DNA of 64,000 bases from Lentzea sp. NEAU-D7 (GTDB lineage Bacteria > Actinomycetota > Actinomycetes > Mycobacteriales > Pseudonocardiaceae): positions 168,410 through 232,409 of the forward strand of contig NZ_JAPJDL010000015.1 of assembly GCF_026242055.1 (NCBI RefSeq), read 5' to 3'. This document shows, piece after piece, positions 40,936 through 53,395 of this stretch. The notes under the pieces are model-generated. The model was not told the origin of the DNA and ran no database searches. It worked only from the letters and a program-made list of their open reading frames with translations. The translations under genes and the position numbers were made by a program. The stretch's first letter is position 1; each line of letters opens with the position of its first letter.

Positions 40936-41601
40936 GTGACAGACATTCGTGACCTCACCGTCGGCGTCCTGGGCGGCACCGGAGCCCAGGGCAAGGGCCT
41001 CGCCATCCGCTGGGCCAAGGCGGGCCTCAAGGTGATCATCGGTTCCCGCAGCGCCGACCGGGCCGAGCTGGCGGCCAAGGAGATCGTCGAGATCGCGGGC
41101 GGCGACGTCCGGGGCGCGGACAACACCGACTGCGCCGCCGACTCCGACGTCGTGCTGGTCGCGGTGCCGTGGGACGGGCACGGAGATCTGCTCGCCGGTC
41201 TGCGCGACCAGCTGGCCGGGAAGATCGTCATCGACTGCGTGAACCCCCTCGGCTTCGACAAGCAGGGCCCGTTCGCCCTGCCGGTCACCGAGGGCAGCGC
41301 GGCGCAGCAGGCCGAGCTCCTCCTACCGGAGTCGCGGGTCACCGCCGCGTTCCACCACGTGTCCGCCGTGCTGCTCGCCGACCTGTCGGTGTCCGAAGTG
41401 GACATGGACGTCCTGGTGCTGGGCGACGACCGCGAGGCCACCGACACCGTCCGGGAACTGGCCGGGCTCGTGCCCGGCTTCCGCGGCGTCTACGGCGGCC
41501 GGCTGCGCAACGCCCACCAGGTCGAGGCGTTCACCGCCAACCTCATCGCGGTCAACCGCCGGTACAAGACCCACGCCGGCCTGAAGATCACGGGAGTCTG
41601 A
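40936..41601 (+). CDS. npdG: NADPH-dependent F420 reductase (NpdG/Fno)
   Basis: 221 residues. Rossmann motif VGVLGGTGAQGKGLAIRWA, NADP phosphate binding IIGSRSADRAELAA, the VNPLGFD loop and a C-terminal YGGRLRNAHQVEAFTANLIAVN typical of F420-NADP oxidoreductases, which move hydride between NADPH and coenzyme F420. This indicates that the organism makes F420. Its stop overlaps the next ATG by one base (TGATG). The two genes form an operon. Confidence 0.93.
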   Translation: MTDIRDLTVGVLGGTGAQGKGLAIRWAKAGLKVIIGSRSADRAELAAKEIVEIAGGDVRGADNTDCAADSDVVLVAVPWDGHGDLLAGLRDQLAGKIVIDCVNPLGFDKQGPFALPVTEGSAAQQAELLLPESRVTAAFHHVSAVLLADLSVSEVDMDVLVLGDDREATDTVRELAGLVPGFRGVYGGRLRNAHQVEAFTANLIAVNRRYKTHAGLKITGV

Positions 41602-42362
41602 TGCTCCCCGTCGACGACCTCGGTGAGCCGGTGGCGCTGGACCAGCCTCGACGCGTGGTCAGCCTGGTGCCGTCGATCACCGAGGCCGTCGCCGCGACCG
41701 TGCCCGGATCCCTCGTGGGCGCGACGGACTACTGCACCCACCCGGCCGATCTCGACGTGGCCCGCGTCGGCGGGTCGAAGTACCCGGACGTCGACGAGGT
41801 CCTGGCGCTGCGCCCCGAACTCGTGATCGCGAACTCCGAGGAGAACCGCCCGGAGGACGTGGACCGGTTGCGCGCCAACGGCGTCAACGTCTGGGTGACC
41901 GAGGCGCCGAAGACGGTCCCGATGGCGCTGGAGTCGCTCAGGAGGTTGTTCGCGCTCGGCTGGGACCTCGTCCCCGAGTGGCTGACCGAGGCCGAAGAGC
42001 TGTGGCGCGACACGAAACCCGCGAAGCTCACCGCGGTGGTCCCGGTCTGGCGCCGCCCGTGGGTGGTCGTCGGCCGCGACACCTTCGCCACCGATGTGTT
42101 GCGGCGCCTGGGAATCGAGAACGTCTACGCGACGCACGAAGAGCGCTACCCGCGTCCGAGCCTCGACGAGCTCAACGACAAGCGCCCCGACCTCGTGATC
42201 CTGCCGGACGAGCCGTACGTGTTCACCCACGAGGACGGCCCGGAGAGCTTCCCCGGCCTGCCCTACGCGCTCGTCAACGGCAGGCACCTGACCTGGTACG
42301 GGCCTTCGCTCGTAGAAGCAAAGCCTGCCCTGGAGAGGGCACTGGACTACGGCCAGGGTTGA
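41601..42362 (+). CDS. Helical-backbone metal-receptor (BtuF-like) protein without signal peptide
   Basis: 253 residues. Class III binding-protein fold: RVVSLVPSITEAVAATVP, VGATDYCTHP, KYPDVDEVLALRPELVIANSEEN and LDELNDKRPDLVILPDEPY. In BtuF the partner is vitamin B12. The protein has no signal peptide or lipobox and no BtuCD genes nearby, so it is probably cytoplasmic and not a transporter subunit. Translated with npdG through TGATG. Role unclear. Confidence 0.82.
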   Translation: MLPVDDLGEPVALDQPRRVVSLVPSITEAVAATVPGSLVGATDYCTHPADLDVARVGGSKYPDVDEVLALRPELVIANSEENRPEDVDRLRANGVNVWVTEAPKTVPMALESLRRLFALGWDLVPEWLTEAEELWRDTKPAKLTAVVPVWRRPWVVVGRDTFATDVLRRLGIENVYATHEERYPRPSLDELNDKRPDLVILPDEPYVFTHEDGPESFPGLPYALVNGRHLTWYGPSLVEAKPALERALDYGQG

Positions 42363-42412
42363 CAACCACGGGTGGATTCGCGCAACCCCGTGCGCTGTCA
42401 GGATTCTCGGCC

Positions 42413-42838
42413 ATGGGGAAACTAGCCGCGATCATCGCGACAGCCGCCGCCACCGTCACGCTCACCGCCGTCCCTGCCAGCGCCGACCCCGTCGTCGTCT
42501 ACCAGCTCGCCGGCAGCACCCGCTGCCTCGCCGACGTGCGCACCGACGTCGTTCTGAAGCCGTGCAACGAACTCGCCGACGACCAGCGCTGGCTCGTCCC
42601 GATCAGCGGTGGGGTCGACTGGCCGCACAACATCGCCACCGAGAGGTGTCTGGGTGCGACCGCCGCCGGTGACGTGGTCGGCCAGGCCTGCACCTCGAGC
42701 GCCAACCAGCGGTGGCGGCGGGTGCCGACGGGGACCTCGTTCCAGTTCCGCAACGTCGGCACCAACAAGTGCCTCACCGCGCAGGTGACGGTCGCGACCT
42801 GCAGCACCTCCAGCTCGAAGTGGAACGGCCTGCGCTAG
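42413..42838 (+). CDS. Secreted RICIN-domain (beta-trefoil) protein
   Basis: 141 residues. Signal peptide with AATVTLTAVPASA, then a single ricin B-like domain: CLADVRTDVVLKPCNELADDQRWLV, RCLGATAAGDVVGQACTSSANQRW and KCLTAQVTVATCSTSSSKW give three repeats with the QxW motif mostly kept. Such domains bind carbohydrate. Its stop shares the CTAG with the stop of the convergent peptidase gene. Not attached to any enzyme domain. Confidence 0.8.
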   Translation: MGKLAAIIATAAATVTLTAVPASADPVVVYQLAGSTRCLADVRTDVVLKPCNELADDQRWLVPISGGVDWPHNIATERCLGATAAGDVVGQACTSSANQRWRRVPTGTSFQFRNVGTNKCLTAQVTVATCSTSSSKWNGLR

Positions 42839-43776
42839 GGCCTGAACCGATCGGTCGCCGCCAGCAGGGCCGCCAGGATGCCGGGCTCGTCGTACGCGTG
42901 CCCGGCATCCGGCACCAGCACCAGTTCCGACTCGGGCCAGGCCTTGTGCAGGTCCCACGCCGACACGGCCGGAGTCGCGATGTCGTACCGCCCCTGCACG
43001 ATCACGCCCGGGATGTCCTTGAGCCGCACCGCGTCCCGGATCAGCTGCCCCTCCTCGAGCCACCCGCGGTGCACGAAGTAGTGGTTCTCGATCCGCGCGA
43101 ACGCCAGCGCGTACTCCGGCACGGCGAACTCGGCCACCAGCTCCGGCCGCGGCAGCAAAGTCACCGTCGCGCCCTCCCACGTGCTCCACGCGACGGCGGC
43201 GGGCCCGTGCACCTCGGGGTCCTCGGAGGCCAGCAGCTTCGCGTACAGCTCGACGGGATCGCCCGACAGACCGGCCAGCGGCTCCATGAACTTCTCCCAC
43301 AGGTCCGGGAACAGGTTCGCCGCCCCGCCGCGGTAGTACCAGTCCACTTCGGACGAGCGCAGCGTGAAGATGCCGCGCAGCACCAGTTCCGACACGCGCG
43401 AGGGGTGCGTCTCGGCGTACGCGAGCGCCAGCGTCGAGCCCCAGGAGCCGCCGAAGACCTGCCAGCGGTCGATCCCGAGCGACGAGCGCAGCTTCTCCAT
43501 GTCGGTCACGAGGTGCCAGGTCGTGTTCAGCGACAGGTCACCGGACACGGACGCGTGCGGCACCGAACGCCCGCACCCGCGCTGGTCGAACAGGACGATC
43601 CGGTAGGCCGACGGGTCGAAGAGGCGCCGGTGCGACGGCGAACAGCCGCCGCCGGGACCGCCGTGCAGGAAGACCACGGGCTTGCCGGACGGGTTGCCGC
43701 ACTCCTCCCAGTACACGAGGTTGCCGTCACCGGTTTCCAGGTGGCCTGACGCGTGGGGCTCGATCTCCGGGTACAT
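42835..43776 (-). CDS. pip: Proline iminopeptidase, alpha/beta hydrolase
   Basis: 313 residues from ATG 43776. Oxyanion-hole motif FLHGGPGGGCSP, DQRGCGRS, nucleophile elbow GGSWGSTLALAYAE and a C-terminal PDAGHAYDEPG for the catalytic His. These fit proline iminopeptidase (S33), which releases N-terminal proline from peptides. Longer readings upstream are shadow frames of the divergent gene. It starts 18 bases from the divergent GST-like gene. Confidence 0.92.
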   Translation of the reverse strand: MYPEIEPHASGHLETGDGNLVYWEECGNPSGKPVVFLHGGPGGGCSPSHRRLFDPSAYRIVLFDQRGCGRSVPHASVSGDLSLNTTWHLVTDMEKLRSSLGIDRWQVFGGSWGSTLALAYAETHPSRVSELVLRGIFTLRSSEVDWYYRGGAANLFPDLWEKFMEPLAGLSGDPVELYAKLLASEDPEVHGPAAVAWSTWEGATVTLLPRPELVAEFAVPEYALAFARIENHYFVHRGWLEEGQLIRDAVRLKDIPGVIVQGRYDIATPAVSAWDLHKAWPESELVLVPDAGHAYDEPGILAALLAATDRFRP

Positions 43777-43794
43777 GGGCCTATCGTCGAGCAC
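43777..43794. promoter_or_regulatory. 18-bp divergent intergenic region with overlapping -10 elements
   Basis: On the plus strand TATCGT (43782-43787) lies seven bases before the ATG at 43795. On the minus strand GACGAT (43788-43783) lies six bases before the ATG at 43776. The two hexamers overlap in the same few bases, and both transcripts would be leaderless. Confidence 0.55.
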
Positions 43795-44652
43795 ATGGCG
43801 CAGTTCTCGCAGGAGACCTCCACCACGGGGGCGTTCGTCAGGCAGCCGAACCGCTTCACCGCGCGGCCCGAGCCCGAGCCGGGCCGCTACCGGCTCGTGG
43901 TCAGCCTCGCCTGCCCGTGGGCGCACCGCGCGGTCATCGTCCGCAAGCTCCTCGGCCTCGAGGACGCCATCTCGTTGGCTGTCGTCGACCCGATCCGCGA
44001 CGAGAAGGGCTGGCGGTTCGCCGAGACGGACCCCGTCCTGGGCATCGACTACCTCAAGCAGGCCTACGACAACGCCGACCCGGGCTACGAGGGCCGGGTC
44101 ACCGTTCCGGCCCTGGTCGACACGACCACGAAGGAGGTCGTCACCAACGACTACCCGCAGATCACGCTGGACTTCAGCCTGCGCTGGCGCCCGGAGAGCA
44201 CGCTCTACCCGGAACACCTGCGCGAAGAGATCGACGCCTGGATCGAGCCGATCTTCCACAACGTCAACAACGGCGTCTACAAGGCCGGTTTCGCCACGTC
44301 ACAGGAGGCCTACGAGCAGGCCTACGCGAACCTGTTCGCCGAACTGGACCGCATCGAGGCCCACCTCGCCACCCGCACGCACCTGGTCGGCGAGCAGCTC
44401 ACCGAGGCCGACATCAGGCTCTGGACCACGCTGGTCAGGTTCGACGCCGTCTACCACGGCCACTTCAAGTGCAACCGGACCAAGCTGACCGAGATGCCGA
44501 ACCTGTGGGCGTACGCGAAACGGCTCTACGCCCAGTTCGGGGACACGGTGAACTGGGACCACATCAAGCGCCACTACTACGTGACGCACCACGACATCAA
44601 TCCGACCGGGATCGTGCCGGCGGGCCCAGACCCGGAGGTCTGGACCCGCTAG
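43795..44652 (+). CDS. Xi-class glutathione transferase-like (glutathionyl-hydroquinone reductase family)
   Basis: 285 residues. The CPWAHRA motif (catalytic C40), NDYPQITLDFS, YKAGFATSQEAYEQA and the WAYAKRLYAQ end are those of YqjG/Xi-class enzymes that reduce S-conjugated hydroquinones. Actinobacteria use mycothiol, not glutathione, so the natural thiol is probably mycothiol. Leaderless start; divergent from the iminopeptidase gene across 18 bp. Confidence 0.88.
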   Translation: MAQFSQETSTTGAFVRQPNRFTARPEPEPGRYRLVVSLACPWAHRAVIVRKLLGLEDAISLAVVDPIRDEKGWRFAETDPVLGIDYLKQAYDNADPGYEGRVTVPALVDTTTKEVVTNDYPQITLDFSLRWRPESTLYPEHLREEIDAWIEPIFHNVNNGVYKAGFATSQEAYEQAYANLFAELDRIEAHLATRTHLVGEQLTEADIRLWTTLVRFDAVYHGHFKCNRTKLTEMPNLWAYAKRLYAQFGDTVNWDHIKRHYYVTHHDINPTGIVPAGPDPEVWTR

Positions 44653-44661
44653 CGACGGAAC

Positions 44662-45516
44662 TCAGTGGAAGGTGTGCTCGGGGCCGGGGAACTGGTGCCC
44701 GCGCACCTCGTTCGCGAACTCGGTGGCCGCGCCCAGCATGACGTTGCCGATGTCCGCGTAGCGCTTGACGAACCGGGGCGCCTTGCCGCGGTTCAGGCCC
44801 ATCATGTCCTGCCACACCAGCACCTGGGCGTCGGTGTCCGGACCGGCACCGATGCCCACGGTCGGGATGACCAGGTCGTGCGTGATCTGCTTGGCGACCT
44901 CGGCGGTCACCATCTCCAGCACGACCGCGAACGCGCCCGCCTCCTGCACCGCGATCGCGTCCTGGAGCACCACGTCGTGGTTCTCGTGACGACCCTGCAC
45001 GCGGTAGCCGCCGAGCTGGTGCTCGGACTGCGGGGTGAAGCCGATGTGCGCCATGACCGGGATGCCCGCGGCCGTGATCGCGCGGATGTGCGGTGCGAAG
45101 TAGGCGCCGCCCTCCAGCTTGACCGCGTGCGCCTGGCCTTCCTTCATGAACCGGACGGCCGTCGCCACGGCCTGCTCCACCGACACCTGGTAGGAGCCGA
45201 ACGGCAGGTCGGCGACCACGAGAGAGCGCTTGACCGAGCGCGTCACCGCGCGCACGAGCGGTACGAGCTCGTCCACGGTGACCGGCAGCGAGGTGTCGTT
45301 GCCGTAGACGGTGTTCGAGGCCGAGTCGCCGACCAGCAGGACGGGGATGCCGGCCTCGTCGAAGATCGAGGCGGTGAAGGTGTCGTACGAGGTGAGCATG
45401 GGCCACGGCTCGCCGCGTTCCTTCATCTCACGCAGGTGGTGAACGCGTACCCGCTTGGCCGGGGGCTTCTGGCCCGCTCCGGAGCCGTAGGGCGCGGAAA
45501 CTTCGGCAGTGGTCAT
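44662..45516 (-). CDS. panB: 3-methyl-2-oxobutanoate hydroxymethyltransferase
   Basis: 284 residues. Makes ketopantoate from 2-oxoisovalerate for pantothenate and coenzyme A. Seen: MLTSYDTFTASIFDEAGI, the metal/substrate motif VGDSASNTVYG, DLPFGSY and VPTVGIGAGPDTDAQVLVW. Full length with a normal N-terminal extension. A CCCAC-CTGA-GTGGG hairpin lies 25 bases upstream of the start. No panC is in the window. Convergent with the GST-like gene. Confidence 0.95.
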   Translation of the reverse strand: MTTAEVSAPYGSGAGQKPPAKRVRVHHLREMKERGEPWPMLTSYDTFTASIFDEAGIPVLLVGDSASNTVYGNDTSLPVTVDELVPLVRAVTRSVKRSLVVADLPFGSYQVSVEQAVATAVRFMKEGQAHAVKLEGGAYFAPHIRAITAAGIPVMAHIGFTPQSEHQLGGYRVQGRHENHDVVLQDAIAVQEAGAFAVVLEMVTAEVAKQITHDLVIPTVGIGAGPDTDAQVLVWQDMMGLNRGKAPRFVKRYADIGNVMLGAATEFANEVRGHQFPGPEHTFH

Positions 45517-45654
45517 CGTCGACCGTTCCTTTCCTCGAAGCCCACCTGAGTGGGTCCCCGGGCGCTTTGTGCACGGTTGCCGAGAACCAGAGTGGCACCG
45601 TTGGCGACAAACGGAATGCAGATGCGGTTACCGTCACATGCCTGGCCCTTCGAA

Positions 45655-46494
45655 TCACTCCTCGGGCAGCCCCTTGAGCGCCTCCCGGACGGCCATCACC
45701 ACGGCGTCCGGCCGGTCCATCTGGATCATGTGACGACTGCCGGGAACAGGCACGTTGCGGCCCCACGGCACGAGGGCGGCCAACGACCGGTGCTCCGGCC
45801 ACACCTTCCGCCCGGCCGTGAGCACCAACCACGGCACACGGGGCAACGGCCGGCGCTTGCGCAGCCGTTCGAGCGTCGCCACCTGGCCGGGGTACGACGC
45901 GAGCTCCCACAGCACCGCCCGCCCGACGCCGGGGCGCCGGTAGACGAGCTCGACCAGGTCGGAGGGTGCCGGATCGGTCACGCCGAGCGTCGAGACAGCG
46001 GTCAGCAGGTTGCGGAACGAGTGCCCGTACCGCTGGGTGATCCGGGCGCCGAGCCAGCGGCTGCCGATGGCCCGCACGCCCTGCGCGATCACCGCCGACA
46101 CGTCGAACGGGGCTCCCGCGCCCGGCGTCTCGGCGTCCGGGTCGAGCAGGACCACGCCGTCGACCCGGTGCGGCCGCAGCCGCGCGTAGGCCTCGACGTG
46201 CATCGACGCCATCGAGTGCCCGACCAGGACCGCCCGCGGCACCCCGCGCAGCACCGCGTCGAGCACGGCCACCTCCCGTGCCAGCGACGGTCCGCGCCGG
46301 GCGGGGCCGCTCAACCCCAGTCCCGGCCGGTCGAACACGACCACCCTCGCGTGCGGTGCCAGCAGCCGCACGGTGCGGTCCCAGTCGAACCAGGCCCCGC
46401 CCAGGCCCGAGCTGAGCACCACGACCGGCCCCTCGACACGCCCGGAGGCGGCGACATGCACCCTTCCGGCCGAAGACGGGATCATGACGGTCAT
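45655..46494 (-). CDS. Alpha/beta hydrolase
   Basis: 279 residues from ATG 46494. S33-like hydrolase: LSSGLGGAWFDWD (oxyanion), DRPGLGLSG, nucleophile GHSMASMHVEAYA, catalytic Asp in VLLDPDAE and a C-terminal PGSRHMIQMDRP with the His. No signal peptide. Divergent from lysX over about 20 bp; might act on the same membrane lipids but this is only positional. Longer readings to the left of the start are shadow frames of lysX. Confidence 0.85.
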   Translation of the reverse strand: MTVMIPSSAGRVHVAASGRVEGPVVVLSSGLGGAWFDWDRTVRLLAPHARVVVFDRPGLGLSGPARRGPSLAREVAVLDAVLRGVPRAVLVGHSMASMHVEAYARLRPHRVDGVVLLDPDAETPGAGAPFDVSAVIAQGVRAIGSRWLGARITQRYGHSFRNLLTAVSTLGVTDPAPSDLVELVYRRPGVGRAVLWELASYPGQVATLERLRKRRPLPRVPWLVLTAGRKVWPEHRSLAALVPWGRNVPVPGSRHMIQMDRPDAVVMAVREALKGLPEE

Positions 46495-46515
46495 CGGCTG
46501 ACCTCGGGAGTGGTA

Positions 46516-49751
<3,236 letters not shown>

Positions 49752-49758
<7 letters not shown>

Positions 49759-50399
49759 TCCAGGTAGGCGAGCACGGCCTGGACGCGCCTGTCGCCCGAC
49801 CCGTCCTCGCTGTTGAGGCCGAGCTTCAGGAACACGTTGCCGATGTGCTTGTGCACCGCTCCCGCGCTGATGACGAGCTTCTCGCCGATGGCGGCGTTCG
49901 ACAGGCCTTCCGCCATCAGCCCGAGGACCTCGCGCTCCCGCGGTGACAGCACACCGAGCGCGTCGTCCGCCTTGCGCCGCACGAGCAGCTGCGACACCAC
50001 CTCGGGGTCGAGGGCCGTGCCGCCGTTGGCGACGCGGTGCAGCGAGTCGAGGAAGTCCGCGACCTTGCCGACGCGTTCCTTGAGCAGGTAGCCGACGCCG
50101 CCACCCGAGCTGGCGAGCAGTTCGTGCGCGTAGCTCTGCTCGACCCACGCGGACAGGACCAGCACGGCCAGTTTCGGGTGCCTGCGCCGCGCCTCGACGG
50201 CTGCTTTCAACCCCTCGTCCGTGAACGTCGGTGGCATCCGCACGTCGACAACGGCGATGTCCGGCTCGTGTTCGGCCACGGCCTTGAGAAAGTCGTCCGG
50301 GTTGCCCGCGGCCGCCGCCACGTCGAGACCTTCGTTGCGCAACAACAACGTGAGCCCCTCACGGAGCAGTGCGTCGTCTTCGGCGATCACGATGCGCAC
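49752..50399 (-). CDS. LuxR/NarL-family response regulator
   Basis: 215 residues from GTG 50399. Receiver: IVIAEDDALLREG (acidic pocket), VVDVRMPP (phospho-Asp), VLSAW and YLLKERVG with the Lys. HTH: LSPREREVLGLMAEGLSNAAIG. The histidine kinase gene ends five bases upstream. The 3' end overlaps lysX by seven bases in convergent orientation. Regulon unknown. Confidence 0.93.
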
Positions 50400-50403
50400 G
50401 GTT

Positions 50404-51594
50404 TCACCTCCCCACCGGCAGCACGACGGTGAGCACAGTGGGCCCGCCCTCGGGACTGCTCACGTCCGCACTGCCGTCCAACGCCGCCACCCTGCCGCGA
50501 ATGCCGTCCAAGCCCGTCCCCTGCTTCTCGTCCGCGCCGCCCTTGCCGTCGTCGTGCACGATGACGGTGAGCTTCTCCTCGATGATGCTCAAGCTGACCC
50601 ACGCCTGCTCGGCACCGCTGTGCTTGGCCACGTTCGTCAACGCCTCGGCGACCGCGAAGTACGCCGCCGCCTCGACCGCCGCGGGCAGCCGTCCGAGGTG
50701 CTCGGCCTGCAACACGCACGGCACCGGGCAGCGTGCCGCCAGCGCCTGGATCGCGCCGTCCAGTCCCAGATCCTCCAGCACGGGCGGGTGGATGCTGCGC
50801 ACGACGTTGCGGAGCTCCTCCAGCGCGTCGCCCGCTGCGTCCTGCGCGCGCAGCAGCGCCTGCAGCGCGTTGTCCGGGTTCTGCTTGAGCGTGCGTTCCG
50901 CGATGCCGAGCATCATGACCACGCCGACCAGCTTGTTCTGCGTGCCGTCGTGCAGGTTCCGCTCGATGCGCCGCAACTCGGCCCCGTGCGCCTGCAACGC
51001 CGCCGCCCGCGTGGCCACGACCTCGGCCAGCCGCTTCTCCAGCGACGCCCTGGGCGGCGCCAGCAGCCTCGCGGCCAGCCTCGCGTCGAACTCGGCCAGC
51101 CGCGGGAACTGCGAGACGATCAAGGCCAGCACGGCCGCGAGCGGCACGCTGAGCAGCGCCATCGGCCACGAGTCGACGCGGATGCCGAACGAGTTCTCGA
51201 ACCCGCCGGGAGCCACCCACCAGAACAGCAACACGATCGGCTGCTGCACCAACGCGCCCGCCACCCCGATCGCGAACGACCCGAGGAACGACCCGATCAG
51301 GGCGTTCGTGATCAGCCACAGCCCGTCACGCCGGCTCTGCGGGTCGGTCAGCACGCCCTGCGCGCGGTGCAGCCACGGCCCGTCGAGCGGTGGTGGCGAC
51401 GGCAGCGCGACGCCGGTGAAGCGGGCCAGCCGCCGCCGGTCGAGGTCCACGATCCGCCGGATCCACGGCGCGGTGATGGGCAGCAACGGCAGCAGGACCA
51501 CGGACAGCAGCAGGATGCCGAGAGCGAGCCACGCCGCGATGGACGTCAACATGCCCGTCGCCAGGTAGGCCAGCGCCGCCCAGATCCGTTTCAT
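50404..51594 (-). CDS. Sensor histidine kinase with sensor-domain membrane region
   Basis: 396 residues. N-terminal membrane region of four helices (LAALAYLATGMLTSIAAWLAL-type segment, LLSVVLLPLLP, GSFLGSFAIGVAGALVQQPI, SVPLAAVLALIVS), resembling the putative actinobacterial sensor domain. Then the HisKA_3 phosphoacceptor ERNLHDGTQNKLV, EALTNVAKHSG (N box) and GTGLDGIRGRVAALDG (G box). Pairs with the downstream regulator. Signal unknown. Confidence 0.93.
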   Translation of the reverse strand: MKRIWAALAYLATGMLTSIAAWLALGILLLSVVLLPLLPITAPWIRRIVDLDRRRLARFTGVALPSPPPLDGPWLHRAQGVLTDPQSRRDGLWLITNALIGSFLGSFAIGVAGALVQQPIVLLFWWVAPGGFENSFGIRVDSWPMALLSVPLAAVLALIVSQFPRLAEFDARLAARLLAPPRASLEKRLAEVVATRAAALQAHGAELRRIERNLHDGTQNKLVGVVMMLGIAERTLKQNPDNALQALLRAQDAAGDALEELRNVVRSIHPPVLEDLGLDGAIQALAARCPVPCVLQAEHLGRLPAAVEAAAYFAVAEALTNVAKHSGAEQAWVSLSIIEEKLTVIVHDDGKGGADEKQGTGLDGIRGRVAALDGSADVSSPEGGPTVLTVVLPVGR

Positions 51595-51665
51595 GGGGAG
51601 AAACGTAGCTGGGCGTCCCGGGCTCGCGCGGTGGAGCAGGCTCTACTCCTCTGGAGGCGGTGGGC

Positions 51666-53378
51666 TCAGCCCTCGCGCCAGCCGTTCGTGATGGGCAGCC
51701 GCCGGTCCCGGCCGAACGCCTTGTTCGAGATCTTGGTGCCCGGCGGGTACTGCCGGCGCTTGTACTCGGCCTTGTCGACCATCCGCAGCACCCGGTCCAC
51801 GAGCGCCGGCTCGTGCCCGGCGGCCAGCAGGTCGTCGTACCCGCGGTCGCAGTGGACGTAGTCGTCCAGCAGGCGGTCGAGCACCTCGTAGTCCGGCAGC
51901 GAGTCGGTGTCGACCTGGCCGGGCCGCAGTTCGGCCGACGGCGGCTTGGAGATCGAGTTCTCCGGGATCGGCGGGGTCTCGCCGCGCTTCTCGGCCTCGG
52001 CGTTGCGCCACCGGGCGAGGTCCCAGACCAGCGTCTTCAGCACGTCCTTGATCGGGGCGTAGCCGCCGACGGCGTCGCCGTAGATGGTCGAGTAGCCCAC
52101 GGCGAGCTCGGACTTGTTGCCCGTCGCGAGCACCAGGTGACCGTGCTGGTTCGACAGCGCCATCAGCAGCATGCCGCGGCAGCGGGCCTGGATGTTCTCC
52201 TCGGCGAGGCCGGTCAGCTTCAGCTGCGAGACGTACGTCGACACCATCTCGCCGATCGGCTCGGTGGTGAAGTGCAGGCCGGTCCGCTGCGCCATGTCGG
52301 AGGCGTCCGAACGCGAGTGCTCGGACGAGTAGGAGGACGGCATCGAGACGCCGTAGACCGCGTCGGCGCCGAGCGCGTCCACGGCCAGAGAAGCCACCAC
52401 GGCCGAGTCGATGCCACCGGACAGGCCGAGGACCACGGACCGGAAGCCGTTCTTGTGCACGTAGTCGCGCAGACCGGTCACCAGCGCGTGCCACACCTCT
52501 GCCTCGTCGGACAGCGGCTCGAACACGCGTGGCGCGGGCAACGGCTCGTACGCCGGGATCGCGTCCGAGAGGAACACACGGCGCACGTAGAAGTCGCCGA
52601 TCTGGCCCTGCTCGTACTCGCGGCCGCCCGGCACGTCGAAGTCGACGAACATCAGGTGCTCGACGAACTGCGGCGCCCGCCCGACCAGCTGGCCGTCGGC
52701 GGAGACGACGAGCGAGTCGCCGTCGAACACCAGCTCGTCCTGGCCGCCGACCAGGTTGCAGTAGGCGAGGGGAGCGCGGGCCTCGGCGGCGCGGCGCGCG
52801 ACCAGGGGCAGCCGCTGGTCGTCCTTGTTGCGCTCGTACGGCGAGGCGTTGGGCGAGACCACGACGTCGACGCCGGCGTCACCGAGAGCGGTGATCGGGC
52901 CGCCGTCCTGCCACAGGTCCTCGCAGATCACCATGCCGACCTCGACACCGTTGATCCGCACGATGTCGAGCGACGAACCCGGCTTGAAGTAGCGGCGCTC
53001 GTCGAACACGCCGTAGTTCGGCAGGTGGTGCTTGCACTGCCGCGCGACGACGCGCCCGCCGTGCAGCACGGCGACGGCGTTGCGCGGGCCGACCGAGTCG
53101 TGCTCCAGGTAGCCGACGACCGCGGCGACGTCGCCCAGGCCCGAGGCCTCCAGCGACCCGGCCAGCGCTTCGAGCGCCTCCGCGGACGCCCGCGCGAACG
53201 ACGTGCGGATCGCCAGGTCCTCGACCGGGTAGCCGGTCAGCACCATCTCGGGGAACACGGCGACGTGCGCGCCGCCCTCACGGGCCTTGCGCGTCCACTC
53301 CACGACCAGCGACGCGTTGCCCTGGAGATCACCAACAGTGGCGTTGACCTGGGCCAGCGCGATCCGAAGCTGCGGCAT
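51666..53378 (-). CDS. nadE: Glutamine-dependent NAD(+) synthetase
   Basis: 570 residues from ATG 53378, preceded by GATGAGGGC. A further upstream ATG (53396) is rejected because the standard N-terminus is MPQLRIALAQVNATVGDL. N-terminal nitrilase-type glutaminase domain: FPEMVLTGYP (Glu), CKHHLPNYGVFDE (Lys) and MVICEDLW (Cys). C-terminal ATP-PP loop LSGGIDSAVVASLA. It amidates nicotinic acid adenine dinucleotide with glutamine-derived ammonia. Both catalytic parts are intact. Divergent from the exported hydrolase gene. Confidence 0.95.
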   Translation of the reverse strand: MPQLRIALAQVNATVGDLQGNASLVVEWTRKAREGGAHVAVFPEMVLTGYPVEDLAIRTSFARASAEALEALAGSLEASGLGDVAAVVGYLEHDSVGPRNAVAVLHGGRVVARQCKHHLPNYGVFDERRYFKPGSSLDIVRINGVEVGMVICEDLWQDGGPITALGDAGVDVVVSPNASPYERNKDDQRLPLVARRAAEARAPLAYCNLVGGQDELVFDGDSLVVSADGQLVGRAPQFVEHLMFVDFDVPGGREYEQGQIGDFYVRRVFLSDAIPAYEPLPAPRVFEPLSDEAEVWHALVTGLRDYVHKNGFRSVVLGLSGGIDSAVVASLAVDALGADAVYGVSMPSSYSSEHSRSDASDMAQRTGLHFTTEPIGEMVSTYVSQLKLTGLAEENIQARCRGMLLMALSNQHGHLVLATGNKSELAVGYSTIYGDAVGGYAPIKDVLKTLVWDLARWRNAEAEKRGETPPIPENSISKPPSAELRPGQVDTDSLPDYEVLDRLLDDYVHCDRGYDDLLAAGHEPALVDRVLRMVDKAEYKRRQYPPGTKISNKAFGRDRRLPITNGWREG

Positions 53379-53395
53379 GCCCTCATCATCTCCCA

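Noticed and set aside
45550..46515. N-terminal extension of lysX over the alpha/beta hydrolase gene
   Set aside because: The extra sequence is antisense to a gene with clear hydrolase motifs, and a proper start with GGGAG exists at 46516.
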